Positions 53,364 to 62,336 of a DNA stretch of 64,000 nt are shown piece by piece. The DNA lies in assembly GCA_944381435.1 (NCBI GenBank), contig CALWLD010000001.1:1-64000 (forward strand), written 5' to 3'. This stretch comes from an uncultured Clostridia bacterium. Lineage in GTDB: Bacteria > Bacillota > Clostridia > Lachnospirales > CAG-274. The notes below the pieces were generated by a model. That model had not been told where the DNA came from, ran no database searches, and saw only the letters and a program-made list of their open reading frames with translations. Both the position numbers and the translations under genes were made by a program. Position 1 is the first letter of the stretch, and each line of letters starts with the position of its first letter.

Positions 53364-55337
53364 ATGAGCAAAGGAAAATTTTATATAACAACACCTATTT
53401 ATTATACAAATAATTACTTACACATAGGCCATTCTTACACAACTATTGCAACAGATACAATGGCTAGATATAAAAAAATGAGAGGCTATGATGTAAAGTT
53501 TTTAACAGGTTCTGATGAACACGGGCAAAAAATAGAAGAAAGTGCAAAGCAAAAAGGCATATCCCCTAAAGAATATGTAGACCATATAACAAACCATATA
53601 AAAGATTTATGGAAGCTTTTAAACATAGACTATGACTATTATATAAGAACAACAGATGAAAAACATATAAAAACTGTACAAAAAATATTTAAGGATTTAT
53701 ATGATAAAGGTGACATATATAAAGGTCATTATGAAGGCTTATATTGTACACCTTGCGAAACATTTTTTACAGAAAGCCAGCTAAAAGACGGCAAATGTCC
53801 AGATTGTGGAAGAGAAGTTAAAAGTGTAAAAGAGGAAAGCTATTTCTTTAAGCTTAGCAAATATCAAGACAGACTTATTAAGCATATAGAAGAAAACGAA
53901 GACTTTATAAGCCCAGCATCTAGAAAAAACGAAATGTTAAACAACTTTTTAAGACCAGGCCTTGAAGATTTATGTGTATCAAGAACATCTTTTAAATGGG
54001 GTATACCTGTAGAATTTGACAAAGACCACGTAGTTTATGTTTGGATAGATGCTTTATCTAACTATATTTCTGCTCTTGGCTATGGCACAGACGATGACAG
54101 CGATTTTAAAAAATATTGGCCTGCTGATATACACGTTGTGGGTAAAGAAATAGTAAGGTTTCATACTATCATTTGGCCTGCTATGCTTATGGCTTTAGAT
54201 TTAGAGCTACCTAAACAAATATTTGGCCACGGTTGGTTGCTTATAGATGGTGGCAAAATGAGTAAATCTAAAGGAAACGTAGTAGACCCTAAAGTTTTAG
54301 TAGATAGATATGGGGTAGATGCTATTAGATATTTCTTACTTAGAGAGGTTGCTTTTGGACAAGATGGCAATTTTACAAACAAATCTCTTATTGAAAGAAT
54401 AAACTTTGATTTAGCAAACGATTTAGGAAATTTATTATCACGTACAGTTGGTATGATAGATAAATATTTTGGAGGAGCTTTACCTAGCTTTACCCCTACT
54501 GGTGATGAAAGCGAAAAAAATATTGAACAGTTTTCTTTAGATACTGTAACAAAAGTAGAAGAATATATGGACAAAATGCAATTTAGCAATGCATTAACAG
54601 AAATATGGAATTTTGTAAGACGTGTTAATAAATATATAGATGAAACAACGCCTTGGGTTTTAGCAAAAGATGAGGCAAACAATAATAAGCTTGCAAACGT
54701 TATGTATACCCTTGCTGAATCTTTAAGAATAATAAGCATACTTATAGCCCCTGCTATGCCTAACACGGCTAAAGCTATAGCTATGCAACTTTCTATCAAA
54801 GATGATAGCCTTTTAAGCTGGGATAGCAGTAAAAACTTTGGAACACTTCCTAAAGATTTAAAGGTTACAAAAGGAAATGTTATTTTCCCACGTATAGACA
54901 TAGAAAAAGAGCTAGAAGAGCTAGATGCTATGTTAGATGCTATAAGAGCTAAAGCAAATAACAATAATAAGGAAGAAACTAAAAAAGAAACAGAAGAAAA
55001 AGAGCAAATAACATTTGATGACTTTTTAAAATTAGATTTTAAAATCGGCGAAGTTTTAGAATGTGAAAAAATAAAAAAAGCTAACAAACTTTTAAAATCT
55101 AAAGTAAAAATAGGTGATAAGGTTGTACAGATTGTATCAGGCATTGCAAATTATTACACACCAGAAGAAATGGTAGGCAAACGTGTTGTTGTGCTTACAA
55201 ACTTAAAACCTGCTAAGCTATGTGGTGAAATATCAGAAGGTATGATTTTAGCTGCTAGTGATAATGATAACAACCTAAAAATAATAACTGTAGAAGATAG
55301 CGAAAACATTATTAAAAGCGGTGCGGAGGTAAAATAA
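53364..55337 (+). CDS. metG: Methionyl-tRNA synthetase
   Basis: This 657-residue class I enzyme has HIGH at 20-23 and KMSKS near 298. The zinc knuckle CTPCETFF...CPDCGR (about 128-152) is intact. A Lys/Glu-rich linker near 535-555 leads to a C-terminal tRNA-binding OB-fold domain (about 555-657, with KIGEVLECEKIKKANKLLKS), as in dimeric bacterial MetRS. No T-box leader is visible. The tatD start follows the stop codon directly, so they form an operon. Confidence 0.98.
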   Translation: MSKGKFYITTPIYYTNNYLHIGHSYTTIATDTMARYKKMRGYDVKFLTGSDEHGQKIEESAKQKGISPKEYVDHITNHIKDLWKLLNIDYDYYIRTTDEKHIKTVQKIFKDLYDKGDIYKGHYEGLYCTPCETFFTESQLKDGKCPDCGREVKSVKEESYFFKLSKYQDRLIKHIEENEDFISPASRKNEMLNNFLRPGLEDLCVSRTSFKWGIPVEFDKDHVVYVWIDALSNYISALGYGTDDDSDFKKYWPADIHVVGKEIVRFHTIIWPAMLMALDLELPKQIFGHGWLLIDGGKMSKSKGNVVDPKVLVDRYGVDAIRYFLLREVAFGQDGNFTNKSLIERINFDLANDLGNLLSRTVGMIDKYFGGALPSFTPTGDESEKNIEQFSLDTVTKVEEYMDKMQFSNALTEIWNFVRRVNKYIDETTPWVLAKDEANNNKLANVMYTLAESLRIISILIAPAMPNTAKAIAMQLSIKDDSLLSWDSSKNFGTLPKDLKVTKGNVIFPRIDIEKELEELDAMLDAIRAKANNNNKEETKKETEEKEQITFDDFLKLDFKIGEVLECEKIKKANKLLKSKVKIGDKVVQIVSGIANYYTPEEMVGKRVVVLTNLKPAKLCGEISEGMILAASDNDNNLKIITVEDSENIIKSGAEVK

Positions 55338-56099
55338 ATGTATTTTGAAAGCCACGCTCATTACGATGACAGACAATTTAACGAAGATAGAGACCAGCTT
55401 TTGTCAGATTTAAAAAATCATAACGTAGGCTATGTTGTAAACGTAGGTGCAGATATGAAATCATCTTATAAAAGCATAGAGCTTGCAGAAAAATATGACT
55501 TTGTATATGCAAGCGTAGGTGTGCACCCTCACGAAGCTAGCAAGGTTACAGATAAAGACTATGAAACATTAGAAAAATGGCTACAACATAAAAAGGTTGT
55601 AGCCTTAGGGGAGATAGGGCTAGATTTTTATTACGACCATTCCCCTAGAGATATACAACGTGAAGTTTTTACAAAACAGTTAAAAATTTGCGAAAATGTT
55701 ACAAAACCTGTAATAATTCATTCAAGAGAGGCAAGCCAAGAAGTTTTTGATATTATAAAAGCTAGCAAAGTAAGAAAAGGGGTTATACACGCTTATTCTG
55801 GTAGTTTAGAAATGGCATTAGACTATATAAAAATGGGATTTTATATAGGTATAGGAGGTGTTTTAACCTTTAAAAATGCCAATAAGTTATTAAAAGTAGT
55901 TGAAAATATACCTTTAGAGGCAATTTTGATAGAAACAGACTCTCCATATTTATCTCCAGTGCCTGTTAGAGGAACTAGAAATAATTCACAAAATTTAAAA
56001 TATATTGTTAAAAAAATTAGCGAAATAAAACAAATAGACGAAGAAAAAATCGAAAAAATAACATTACAATCGGCTAAAGATTTATTTTGTATAAATTAA
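55338..56099 (+). CDS. tatD: TatD-family metal-dependent deoxyribonuclease
   Basis: This 253-residue TIM-barrel hydrolase has metal ligands in ESHAHYDD, ALGEIGLDFYYDHSPR and IIHSREA, with a conserved HAYSGS and ETDSPYLSPVPVRG. TatD proteins are 3'-5' DNases with roles in DNA repair or turnover. It starts directly after metG without a gap, and the metG-tatD-yabE order is conserved in Firmicutes. The length is normal. Confidence 0.95.
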   Translation: MYFESHAHYDDRQFNEDRDQLLSDLKNHNVGYVVNVGADMKSSYKSIELAEKYDFVYASVGVHPHEASKVTDKDYETLEKWLQHKKVVALGEIGLDFYYDHSPRDIQREVFTKQLKICENVTKPVIIHSREASQEVFDIIKASKVRKGVIHAYSGSLEMALDYIKMGFYIGIGGVLTFKNANKLLKVVENIPLEAILIETDSPYLSPVPVRGTRNNSQNLKYIVKKISEIKQIDEEKIEKITLQSAKDLFCIN

Positions 56100-56205
56100 T
56101 CGAAAAAAAAGTGTTGCATAAATGTTACAAATGTGTTAAGATATTACGCAGGTGATATATTTTTTATTACGCCTATGTTAAAAAATTTTAATATAACTTA
56201 ATAAA

Positions 56206-56254
56206 CAGGTTTAATCAATAAGATTATATTCACAGCTTAAACCTGCATAGGAGG
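56206..56254 (+). promoter_or_regulatory. Leader hairpin at the ribosome site of the YabE-like gene
   Basis: CAGGTTTAA (56206-56214) and TTAAACCTG (56237-56245) form a 9-bp stem with a 22-base loop. The right arm ends 2 bases before AGGAGGA (56248-56254). A second near-repeat, ATTACGC, occurs at 56144 and 56166. It could modulate translation; it matches no riboswitch class I know. Confidence 0.4.
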
Positions 56255-56262
56255 AAATATTA

Positions 56263-57327
56263 ATGTTTAATAATTTATGTAACAAATTTTTTAAGGTTAC
56301 TAAAGCTAGAATGAAAAAAATAAATATGACTGTAAGTCTTGTTTTAATATTATCTACTTTTTGTGGTACTCTTACTGCTTTTGCAGAAGGGTTATATCAA
56401 GTTAGAGTAGTTATAGATGGCAAATGGCACGTTTATAACACAATGGATATGAAAGTATCTGAATTTTTAGATAAACAAAATATTAGATTACACGAAAAAG
56501 ATTTTGTTGATAAAAACTTAAATATGGTTATTAACCAAGATATGGTTATTAACATTAACACAGCAGAAGAAATTAAATTTTTAATAGATGATAAAAAAGA
56601 AGTATCTTTTACTACTAACCAAGCTAAAATAGGTACTGCTTTAAAAGAATTTAACCAAGAAACAAAACAAAATCTTTATTTAAACGAAGGGCAAAGCTCT
56701 GCTACCTCTATTAAAGACGGTATGGTTATAGAGGTTTCATCTTATAAAGAAGAAATAAAAACAGTAAAAGAAGAAATACCTTATGAAAGCAAAACTGTTG
56801 AAAACCCTAATTTACCAGAAGGTATGGTTAATGTAAAAACTAAAGGTCAAAACGGCGTTAAAGAGATAAAAGTTAAAGAAATTTACAAAGATGATAAATT
56901 ACAAAGCAAACAAGTTATAGAAGAAAAAGTAACAAAACAACCTGTTACAGAAGTTATAGAAAAAGGTACTAAAAAGAACACTATAAAAACTGAAAAAGGT
57001 ATATTTGTTATAGATAAAAAAATAAATATGAAATCTACAGCTTATACAGCGGGGCCAGAATCTACAGGTAAAAGCCCAGGCCATAAAGGATATGGCATAA
57101 CTGCATCTGGTATGAAAGCTCAAAAAGGCGTTGTTGCTGTAGATACAAGGGTTATACCTTTTGGCACAGAGCTTTATATAGAAGGCTATGGCTATGCTAT
57201 AGCAGGGGATACTGGCAGTGCTATAAAAGGTAATAAAATAGATGTATTTTTTGATAGCTACAGCGATGCTATACAGTACGGCGTTAAAAATGTAAACGTA
57301 TATGTATTAGGTGATAGGGTGGCTTAA
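56263..57327 (+). CDS. YabE-like cell-wall protein with DUF348, G5 and 3D domains
   Basis: This 354-residue exported protein has a signal peptide ending near 43 (TLTAFAEG) with an extended positively charged start. Residues about 45-100 are DUF348-like, about 165-250 a G5 domain (PYESKTVENPNLPEG ... GVKEIKVKEIY) and about 260-354 a 3D domain with the three Asp motifs (VAVDTRVIPFGTELYIEG, AGDTGSAIKG, KIDVFFDS). This is the architecture of Rpf/YabE-type muralytic proteins acting on peptidoglycan. Its place after tatD is as in Bacillus. It has its own leader and terminator. Confidence 0.88.
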   Translation: MFNNLCNKFFKVTKARMKKINMTVSLVLILSTFCGTLTAFAEGLYQVRVVIDGKWHVYNTMDMKVSEFLDKQNIRLHEKDFVDKNLNMVINQDMVININTAEEIKFLIDDKKEVSFTTNQAKIGTALKEFNQETKQNLYLNEGQSSATSIKDGMVIEVSSYKEEIKTVKEEIPYESKTVENPNLPEGMVNVKTKGQNGVKEIKVKEIYKDDKLQSKQVIEEKVTKQPVTEVIEKGTKKNTIKTEKGIFVIDKKINMKSTAYTAGPESTGKSPGHKGYGITASGMKAQKGVVAVDTRVIPFGTELYIEGYGYAIAGDTGSAIKGNKIDVFFDSYSDAIQYGVKNVNVYVLGDRVA

Positions 57328-57336
57328 TGATATATA

Positions 57337-57370
57337 AAAGGTTAGGAATTTTCCTAGCCTTTATTTTTTT
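57337..57370 (+). terminator. Terminator of the YabE-like gene
   Basis: AAAGGTTAGGAA (57337-57348) pairs with TTCCTAGCCTTT (57351-57362) followed by ATTTTTTTT, 10 bp past the stop. Confidence 0.85.
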
Positions 57371-57373
57371 TAA

Positions 57374-57486
57374 AATTAAGATATCACTTAATTTATCTAA
57401 TTAAAAATTTATATATTAGGGTTATTAAATGTTAATTAAATAAATTTTAGAAGTATGTATTTTTGAATATAAGGTATAAAAAAGAT
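57374..57486 (+). repeat. Dispersed repeat A, copy A8 (diverged)
   Basis: AATTAAGATATCACTTAATT opens the copy, TTAATTAAATAAATTTTAGA is in the middle and TTTTTGAATATAAGGTATAA ends it. All parts are in the usual order with more substitutions than other copies. Confidence 0.65.
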
Positions 57487-57626
57487 TATAGCTAAATAAT
57501 ATTTACTAAAATTTTAAAAAGTTGAAATTTATTATAAAATACTGTAAAATAATTATTATTGATATAATTTTTCACTATAGTGTTTTTATAAAAATTATGA
57601 TAAAATATAAATATAAGGAGCAATAA

Positions 57627-58442
57627 ATGGATAATGAAAAATGGGAAAATTTGACTATAAGTAATGATTTTATATTTGCAAAGTTAATGACAGATAAAGA
57701 AATATGTAAAGAGATAATAGAAAACTTGTTACATATAAAAATAAAAGATATAAAATATATACAGGAGCAAAAAACAATAAATATAAAATATGATGCAAAA
57801 AGTATAAGGTTAGATGTATATGTAGAAGCAGATGAAAAAATATATAACATAGAAATGCAGGTAGCAAACAAAAAAGATTTAGCTAAGAGAAGTAGATATT
57901 ATCAAGGGTTAATAGATTTAGATACAATAGAAAAAGGAGAAACATATAAAAGACTACAAGAAAGCTATGTAATATTTATATGTACATTTGACCCTTTTGG
58001 AGAAAAAATGCCAAAATATGAATTTAGATACTACTGTAAAGATAAAAAAGAGCTAGAGCTAAAAGATGAAACATACAAAATATTTTTTAATACAAAAGCA
58101 TCTGAAAAAGAAAAAGATGAAAATATAAAATCATTTTTAAAGTATGTAAACGGACAAAAAGAAAACAATAAATTTATACAAAAGATAGATGACAAAATAA
58201 GAAAAATAAAAAATAATAAAGAATGGAGGCAAGAATATATGACATTGTTAATGAGAGAAAAAGAAATAGCCGAAGAAAACTTTGAAAAAGGAATAAAAGA
58301 AGGAATAAAAGAAGGAATAAAAGAAGGAATAATAAACCAAATAAAAATATTAAAAGAGTTTAACATATCAAATGATGAAATAATAAAAAGAATAGTAAAA
58401 GACTATAAAATGACAGAAGAAGAAGCAAAAAGTTATTTATAA
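57627..58442 (+). CDS. Rpn/PD-(D/E)XK nuclease-family protein (transposase-like)
   Basis: This 271-residue protein starts NDFIFAKLMTDKEICKEIIE, typical of the Rpn family, which is also annotated as PDDEXK nuclease transposase. The active-site region is RLDVYVEADEKIYNIEMQVA, supplying D, E and Q of the PD-(D/E)XK core. The C-terminal third has FEKGIKEGIKEGIKEGI, a run of KEGI units encoded by 12-bp repeats, then a short helical tail. Rpn proteins are DNA nucleases that raise recombination in E. coli. It is flanked by repeat A8 and a strong terminator; no inverted repeats or target duplication are seen. Confidence 0.85.
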   Translation: MDNEKWENLTISNDFIFAKLMTDKEICKEIIENLLHIKIKDIKYIQEQKTINIKYDAKSIRLDVYVEADEKIYNIEMQVANKKDLAKRSRYYQGLIDLDTIEKGETYKRLQESYVIFICTFDPFGEKMPKYEFRYYCKDKKELELKDETYKIFFNTKASEKEKDENIKSFLKYVNGQKENNKFIQKIDDKIRKIKNNKEWRQEYMTLLMREKEIAEENFEKGIKEGIKEGIKEGIINQIKILKEFNISNDEIIKRIVKDYKMTEEEAKSYL

Positions 58443-58443
58443 A

Positions 58444-58488
58444 TTTAATAAGCCTAGTAGAAAATAAAAATCTACTAGGCTTATTAAA
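58444..58488 (+). terminator. Terminator of the Rpn-family gene
   Basis: The arms at 58444-58461 and 58471-58488 form an 18-bp perfect stem around AATAAGCCTAGTAGA, with a nine-base A-rich loop. It can act in both directions. Confidence 0.8.
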
Positions 58489-58531
58489 TTTAATATTTAT
58501 TTTATTTATTGAATTATTAATTAAATATAAA

Positions 58532-58843
58532 CTATAAAATAACCTCAAAAGGCCAATCTATAATACCACCAAATTCTAGTATATTTTTATAGCCTTTTTT
58601 AGCCATTATTGAAGAAGCATTTTTGCTTCTAACTCCACTTCTACAGTAAACAAGGATAGTTTCTTCTTTATCTGTAAAAACAGATTCCACCTTTTCTTCT
58701 ATTTCATCTAAAGGTAATAAAATAGCTTTATCTATGTGGCCTTCTTCAAACTCCTCTCTAGTTCTAACATCTAATATTTTACAATTTGTAGTGTCCATTA
58801 ATTTTTTAGCCTCTACGGCACTTATCATTTTAAAATTATTCAT
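58532..58843 (-). CDS. Rhodanese-like domain protein
   Basis: This 103-residue single-domain rhodanese has the CDC25-like entry motif DVRTREEFEEGHI, the active-site loop YCRSGVRS with Cys67, and the GY-rich C-terminal part. Such proteins carry a persulfide sulfur for sulfur transfer or cyanide detoxification; the partner is unknown. It begins 11 bp after the exoA-type gene and is probably in its operon. The ribosome site is GGAGG on the minus strand. Confidence 0.93.
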   Translation of the reverse strand: MNNFKMISAVEAKKLMDTTNCKILDVRTREEFEEGHIDKAILLPLDEIEEKVESVFTDKEETILVYCRSGVRSKNASSIMAKKGYKNILEFGGIIDWPFEVIL

Positions 58844-58853
58844 ATTTACCTCC

Positions 58854-59609
58854 TTATATATTAATATCTATACTTACAGGGCAATGGTCTGAGCCTAAAA
58901 TGTCTGTATGGATAGTAGCATCTATTAAGTTTTCCTTTAAATCATTAGATATAACATAATAATCTATACGCCATCCAGCATTTTTTTCTCTTGCCTTAAA
59001 GCGATAGCTCCACCAGCTATAAGCTCCTTCTTTATCAGGATATTTATATCTAAATGTATCTATAAAGCCACTATTTAATAAATTTTGAAATTTTTCTCGC
59101 TCTTCATCAGAAAAACCTGCATTTTTCCTGTTAGTTTTAGGATTTTTTAAGTCTATTTCATTATGTGCAACGTTTAAATCACCGCTATATATGACAGGTT
59201 TTTTATTTTTTAAGCTGTTAAGATATTCTCTTATATCATCTTCCCATTTCATACGGTAATCAAGTCTTTTAAGCTCTTCTTGTGCGTTTGGCACATAAGC
59301 TGTTACATAATAAAAGTTTTCAAACTCTAAAGTTATAAGTCTTCCTTCTGTGTTATGCTCTTCTATATCTAGGCCGTATATAACATTTATAGGTTTAACT
59401 TTTGTAAAAACAGCAACGCCAGAATAACCTTTCTTTTCAGCATAGTTCCAATACTGATAATATCCCTCTAGCTGAAGGTCAATTTGTCCTTCTTGTAATT
59501 TTGTTTCTTGTATTGAAAAGATATCTGCATCTATATCTTTAAAAAAATCTAAAAAGCCTTTTGTAACACAAGCTCTAAGCCCGTTTACATTCCAAGATAC
59601 CATTTTCAT
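58854..59609 (-). CDS. exoA: Exodeoxyribonuclease III (ExoA/Xth, AP endonuclease)
   Basis: This 251-residue enzyme of the EEP superfamily incises DNA at abasic sites in base excision repair. Visible residues are WNVNGLRACV (metal Asn), IQETKLQ (catalytic Glu), YVPNAQEELKRLDYRMKW, SGDLNVAHNEIDL (Asp/Asn) and the terminal GSDHCPVSI (Asp-His pair). The length matches B. subtilis ExoA. It precedes the rhodanese gene on the same strand. Confidence 0.96.
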   Translation of the reverse strand: MKMVSWNVNGLRACVTKGFLDFFKDIDADIFSIQETKLQEGQIDLQLEGYYQYWNYAEKKGYSGVAVFTKVKPINVIYGLDIEEHNTEGRLITLEFENFYYVTAYVPNAQEELKRLDYRMKWEDDIREYLNSLKNKKPVIYSGDLNVAHNEIDLKNPKTNRKNAGFSDEEREKFQNLLNSGFIDTFRYKYPDKEGAYSWWSYRFKAREKNAGWRIDYYVISNDLKENLIDATIHTDILGSDHCPVSIDINI

Positions 59610-59670
59610 TTTTTATCCTCCTATTTTTAGTTTGTCCTATTGATATATTGCTTAGTATATTGTATGTTTA

Positions 59671-61596
59671 TTATTTTAAGCCTTTTATTCTATTTAAAAA
59701 GGCATTAAAGCTAGCATCACTAGGCATTCTAAAATCTCCACGAGGAGAAAGAGAAACAGAGCCTACCTTTACACCATCTGGTAAACAAGAGCGTTTAAAC
59801 TGTTGTGTAAAAAATCTAATGTAAAATTTTTCTAGCCATTTTAAAATAGTTTCATCGTTATAGCTATCTTTAAATGCAATCTTTGCAAGGAAATATATTT
59901 TTTCAGGGCTATAGCTATATCTTATCATATTGTATAAGAAGAAATCGTGTAGCTCATAAGGGCCTACTATATCTTCTGTTATTTGAGCAATTTTACCGCT
60001 TTCATTAGGTGGTAAAAGCTCAGGTGATACAGGTGTATTTAATATATCAAGTAAAATTTCTGAAAGTTCATTATTTATACTTTTTGCAAAATATTCTATT
60101 AAATATCTAATTAAAGTTTTAGGGACAGAGCCGTTTACACCATACATACTCATATGGTCACCGTTATATGTTGCAAAGCCAAGAGCAAGCTCAGATAAAT
60201 CACCAGTTCCTATTACTATACCGTTATATTTATTTGATATGTCCATAAGGATTTGGGTTCTTTCTCTAGCTTGGCTGTTTTCATAAGTTACGTTATGAAG
60301 GTTAGTGTCGTGGCCTATATCTTCAAAATGTTTTAAAACGGCATCTTTTATATTAATTTCTAAAAGGGTTGTACCTATTATTTGGCATAGTTTTTTTGCA
60401 TTATTGTAAGTTCTATCTGTTGTGCCAAAGCAAGGCATAGTAACAGTTATTATGCCCTTTTTATCATAGCCTAAAAGCTCAAAACAACGGTTTATTACTA
60501 TTAAAGCATAGGTAGAATCTAGCCCACCAGATATACCTATTACTACATTTTTAATACCTATATGCTCAATACGTTTTTTAAGAGCATAAGCTTGTATATC
60601 TAATATTTCCTTACATCTAACAGCACGTTTTTCTTCATCTTTAGGTACAAAAGGCATAGGGTCTATATATCTATCTAGCGTAAAAGATATATCTTCCATT
60701 TTGTAAGGTACTATATGATATTTACCTACAGATTGTTCTGTTTTAAAAGATGTGTTTTTTCTTCTTTCGCTATTTATATATTCTAGGTCTATATCTCCAT
60801 ATATTATATTATTTTCGAAAAGGTTGCTCTCTTTTAAAAGCCTTCCATTTTCATATATTAAGTTATGCCCTGAAAAAACTAAATCTGTTGTAGATTCTCC
60901 ATATCCAGCATTTGCATACACATAGCCACAAATACATCTAGCAGATTGGTTTTTTATAAGCTCTTTTCTATAAATAGATTTTCCTGCTATTTCATTGCTA
61001 GCAGAAAGGTTAAAAATTACGTTAGCTCCGTTTAATACATAGTTTGAGCTAGGAGGGATAACGCTCCATAAATCTTCGCATATTTCTATTGCAAAGGTAA
61101 AGTTTGGTATATTTTCAACTTGAAATATACATTTTCCAAAGCAACTATGATAAAAGTTTAAATCTTTTAAATTTAAAAAGTTACTATTGTTATCTTCTAG
61201 TGTATTAAAATGTCTTTTTTCATAAAATTCGTTATAGTTAGGTATGTTTGTTTTAGGTACAATGCCTAAAACTTCTCCCTTATAAAAACATACAGCACAG
61301 TTATATAACTTGCCTAAATGCTCTATAGGCATACCTATTATACAAGTTATGTTTAAATCTTTAGTTTGTGATAAAATTTCTTTAAAAGCAAGCAAGCTAT
61401 CTTGTAGCAAACTATCTTGCAAAAACAAATCAGAACAAGTGTAACCTGTTATGCATAGCTCAGGAAAAGCTATTATATGGGTGTTATTTTTATATGCTTT
61501 TTTTATGTTTTCTATTATGCTTTTAGCGTTATAAAAACAATCAGCAACCTTAATATCTGGCGTAGCAGCAGCTACTCTAACAAATCCGTATTTCAT
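59671..61596 (-). CDS. nadE: Glutamine-dependent NAD+ synthetase
   Basis: This 641-residue two-domain enzyme amidates nicotinic acid adenine dinucleotide. The N-terminal nitrilase-type glutaminase has AFPELCITGY (Glu) and AIEICEDLW (nucleophile Cys). The C-terminal synthetase has the P-loop GISGGLDSTYAL, GTGDLSELALGF and the substrate loop near the end. The length fits the long bacterial form that uses glutamine directly. It is a single gene with ribosome site AAGGAGA. Confidence 0.96.
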   Translation of the reverse strand: MKYGFVRVAAATPDIKVADCFYNAKSIIENIKKAYKNNTHIIAFPELCITGYTCSDLFLQDSLLQDSLLAFKEILSQTKDLNITCIIGMPIEHLGKLYNCAVCFYKGEVLGIVPKTNIPNYNEFYEKRHFNTLEDNNSNFLNLKDLNFYHSCFGKCIFQVENIPNFTFAIEICEDLWSVIPPSSNYVLNGANVIFNLSASNEIAGKSIYRKELIKNQSARCICGYVYANAGYGESTTDLVFSGHNLIYENGRLLKESNLFENNIIYGDIDLEYINSERRKNTSFKTEQSVGKYHIVPYKMEDISFTLDRYIDPMPFVPKDEEKRAVRCKEILDIQAYALKKRIEHIGIKNVVIGISGGLDSTYALIVINRCFELLGYDKKGIITVTMPCFGTTDRTYNNAKKLCQIIGTTLLEINIKDAVLKHFEDIGHDTNLHNVTYENSQARERTQILMDISNKYNGIVIGTGDLSELALGFATYNGDHMSMYGVNGSVPKTLIRYLIEYFAKSINNELSEILLDILNTPVSPELLPPNESGKIAQITEDIVGPYELHDFFLYNMIRYSYSPEKIYFLAKIAFKDSYNDETILKWLEKFYIRFFTQQFKRSCLPDGVKVGSVSLSPRGDFRMPSDASFNAFLNRIKGLK

Positions 61597-61682
61597 AAAT
61601 CTTCTCCTTAATAAATTATTAATATTATTATACCATATATATAGAAAAAAATAATATTAAATTTTGTAAAAATAGAAGAATT

Positions 61683-61713
61683 TGTATAAAAATATAAAAT
61701 ATGTTGCATAAAA
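61683..61713 (+). promoter_or_regulatory. Possible SigmaG-type promoter of spoVT
   Basis: TGTATA (61683-61688), an 18-bp gap and CATAAAA (61707-61713) resemble the forespore SigmaF/G pattern. In Bacillus, spoVT is SigmaG-dependent. The match is weak in such AT-rich DNA. Confidence 0.3.
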
Positions 61714-61779
61714 AATCCTTTTATGATTAATACTAACATTGTCAAAAGCATATTAAAATTTTGATAAGGAGGAATTTTT

Positions 61780-62319
61780 TTGAAAGCAACAGGCATTGTA
61801 AGACGTATAGATGATTTAGGCAGAGTTGTTATACCTAAAGAAATAAGAAGAACTTTAAGGATAAGAGAAGGAGACCCTTTAGAAATATTTACAGATAGAG
61901 AAGGAGAAATTATATTAAAAAAATATTCGCCAATAGGCGAGCTTGGCAGTTTTGCTAAAGAATATGCAGAAAGCTTGGCTCAAAATGCAGGGCATATTGC
62001 TTGCATAGTAGATAAAGACCATATAATAGCAGTTAGCGGTGGAGGCAAAAAAGAACTTTTAGAAAAACATATAAGCAGTGATTTAGAAAATGTTATTAAC
62101 AAAAGAACTACGCATATAGCTAATAAAGAAGATAAAAACTTTGTTTCTATCACAGATGATGACAATATCTTATATAACCATCAGTTGATAACGCCTATTA
62201 TATCAGAAGGTGATGTTATAGGTGCAGTTTTGTTATTATCAAATGAAAAAAGAATGGGCGAGATAGAAGGTAAGCTTGCTCAAACTGCCGCAGGTTTTTT
62301 AGGTAAACAAATGGAGTAA
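61780..62319 (+). CDS. spoVT: Stage V sporulation protein T (AbrB family)
   Basis: This 179-residue forespore transcription factor has an N-terminal AbrB/MazE swapped-hairpin domain (1-50: GIVRRIDDLGRVVIPKEIRR). A GAF-like C-terminal domain (about 55-175; AGHIACIVDKDHIIAVSGGG) is typical of SpoVT and separates it from plain AbrB. It tunes SigmaG-dependent genes and spore germination. The start is TTG after AAGGAGGA. Its presence supports an endospore former. Confidence 0.94.
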   Translation: MKATGIVRRIDDLGRVVIPKEIRRTLRIREGDPLEIFTDREGEIILKKYSPIGELGSFAKEYAESLAQNAGHIACIVDKDHIIAVSGGGKKELLEKHISSDLENVINKRTTHIANKEDKNFVSITDDDNILYNHQLITPIISEGDVIGAVLLLSNEKRMGEIEGKLAQTAAGFLGKQME

Positions 62320-62336
62320 GGGGCCTTGCCCCTTAC
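62316..62336. terminator. Hairpin overlapping both convergent stop codons
   Basis: GTAAGGGGC (62316-62324) and GCCCCTTAC (62328-62336) include the stop codon of spoVT on one arm and that of the leucine-rich-repeat gene on the other. Neither side has a strong T-tract. Confidence 0.5.

Noticed and set aside
56100-56262. Cyclic-di-AMP (ydaO) or cyclic-di-GMP riboswitch before the cell-wall gene
   Set aside because: The conserved sequence blocks of those classes are absent; only a simple hairpin is visible.
57374-58488. Complete insertion sequence around the Rpn-type gene
   Set aside because: No terminal inverted repeats or flanking target duplications could be found; the nearby repeat A8 occurs on one side only.
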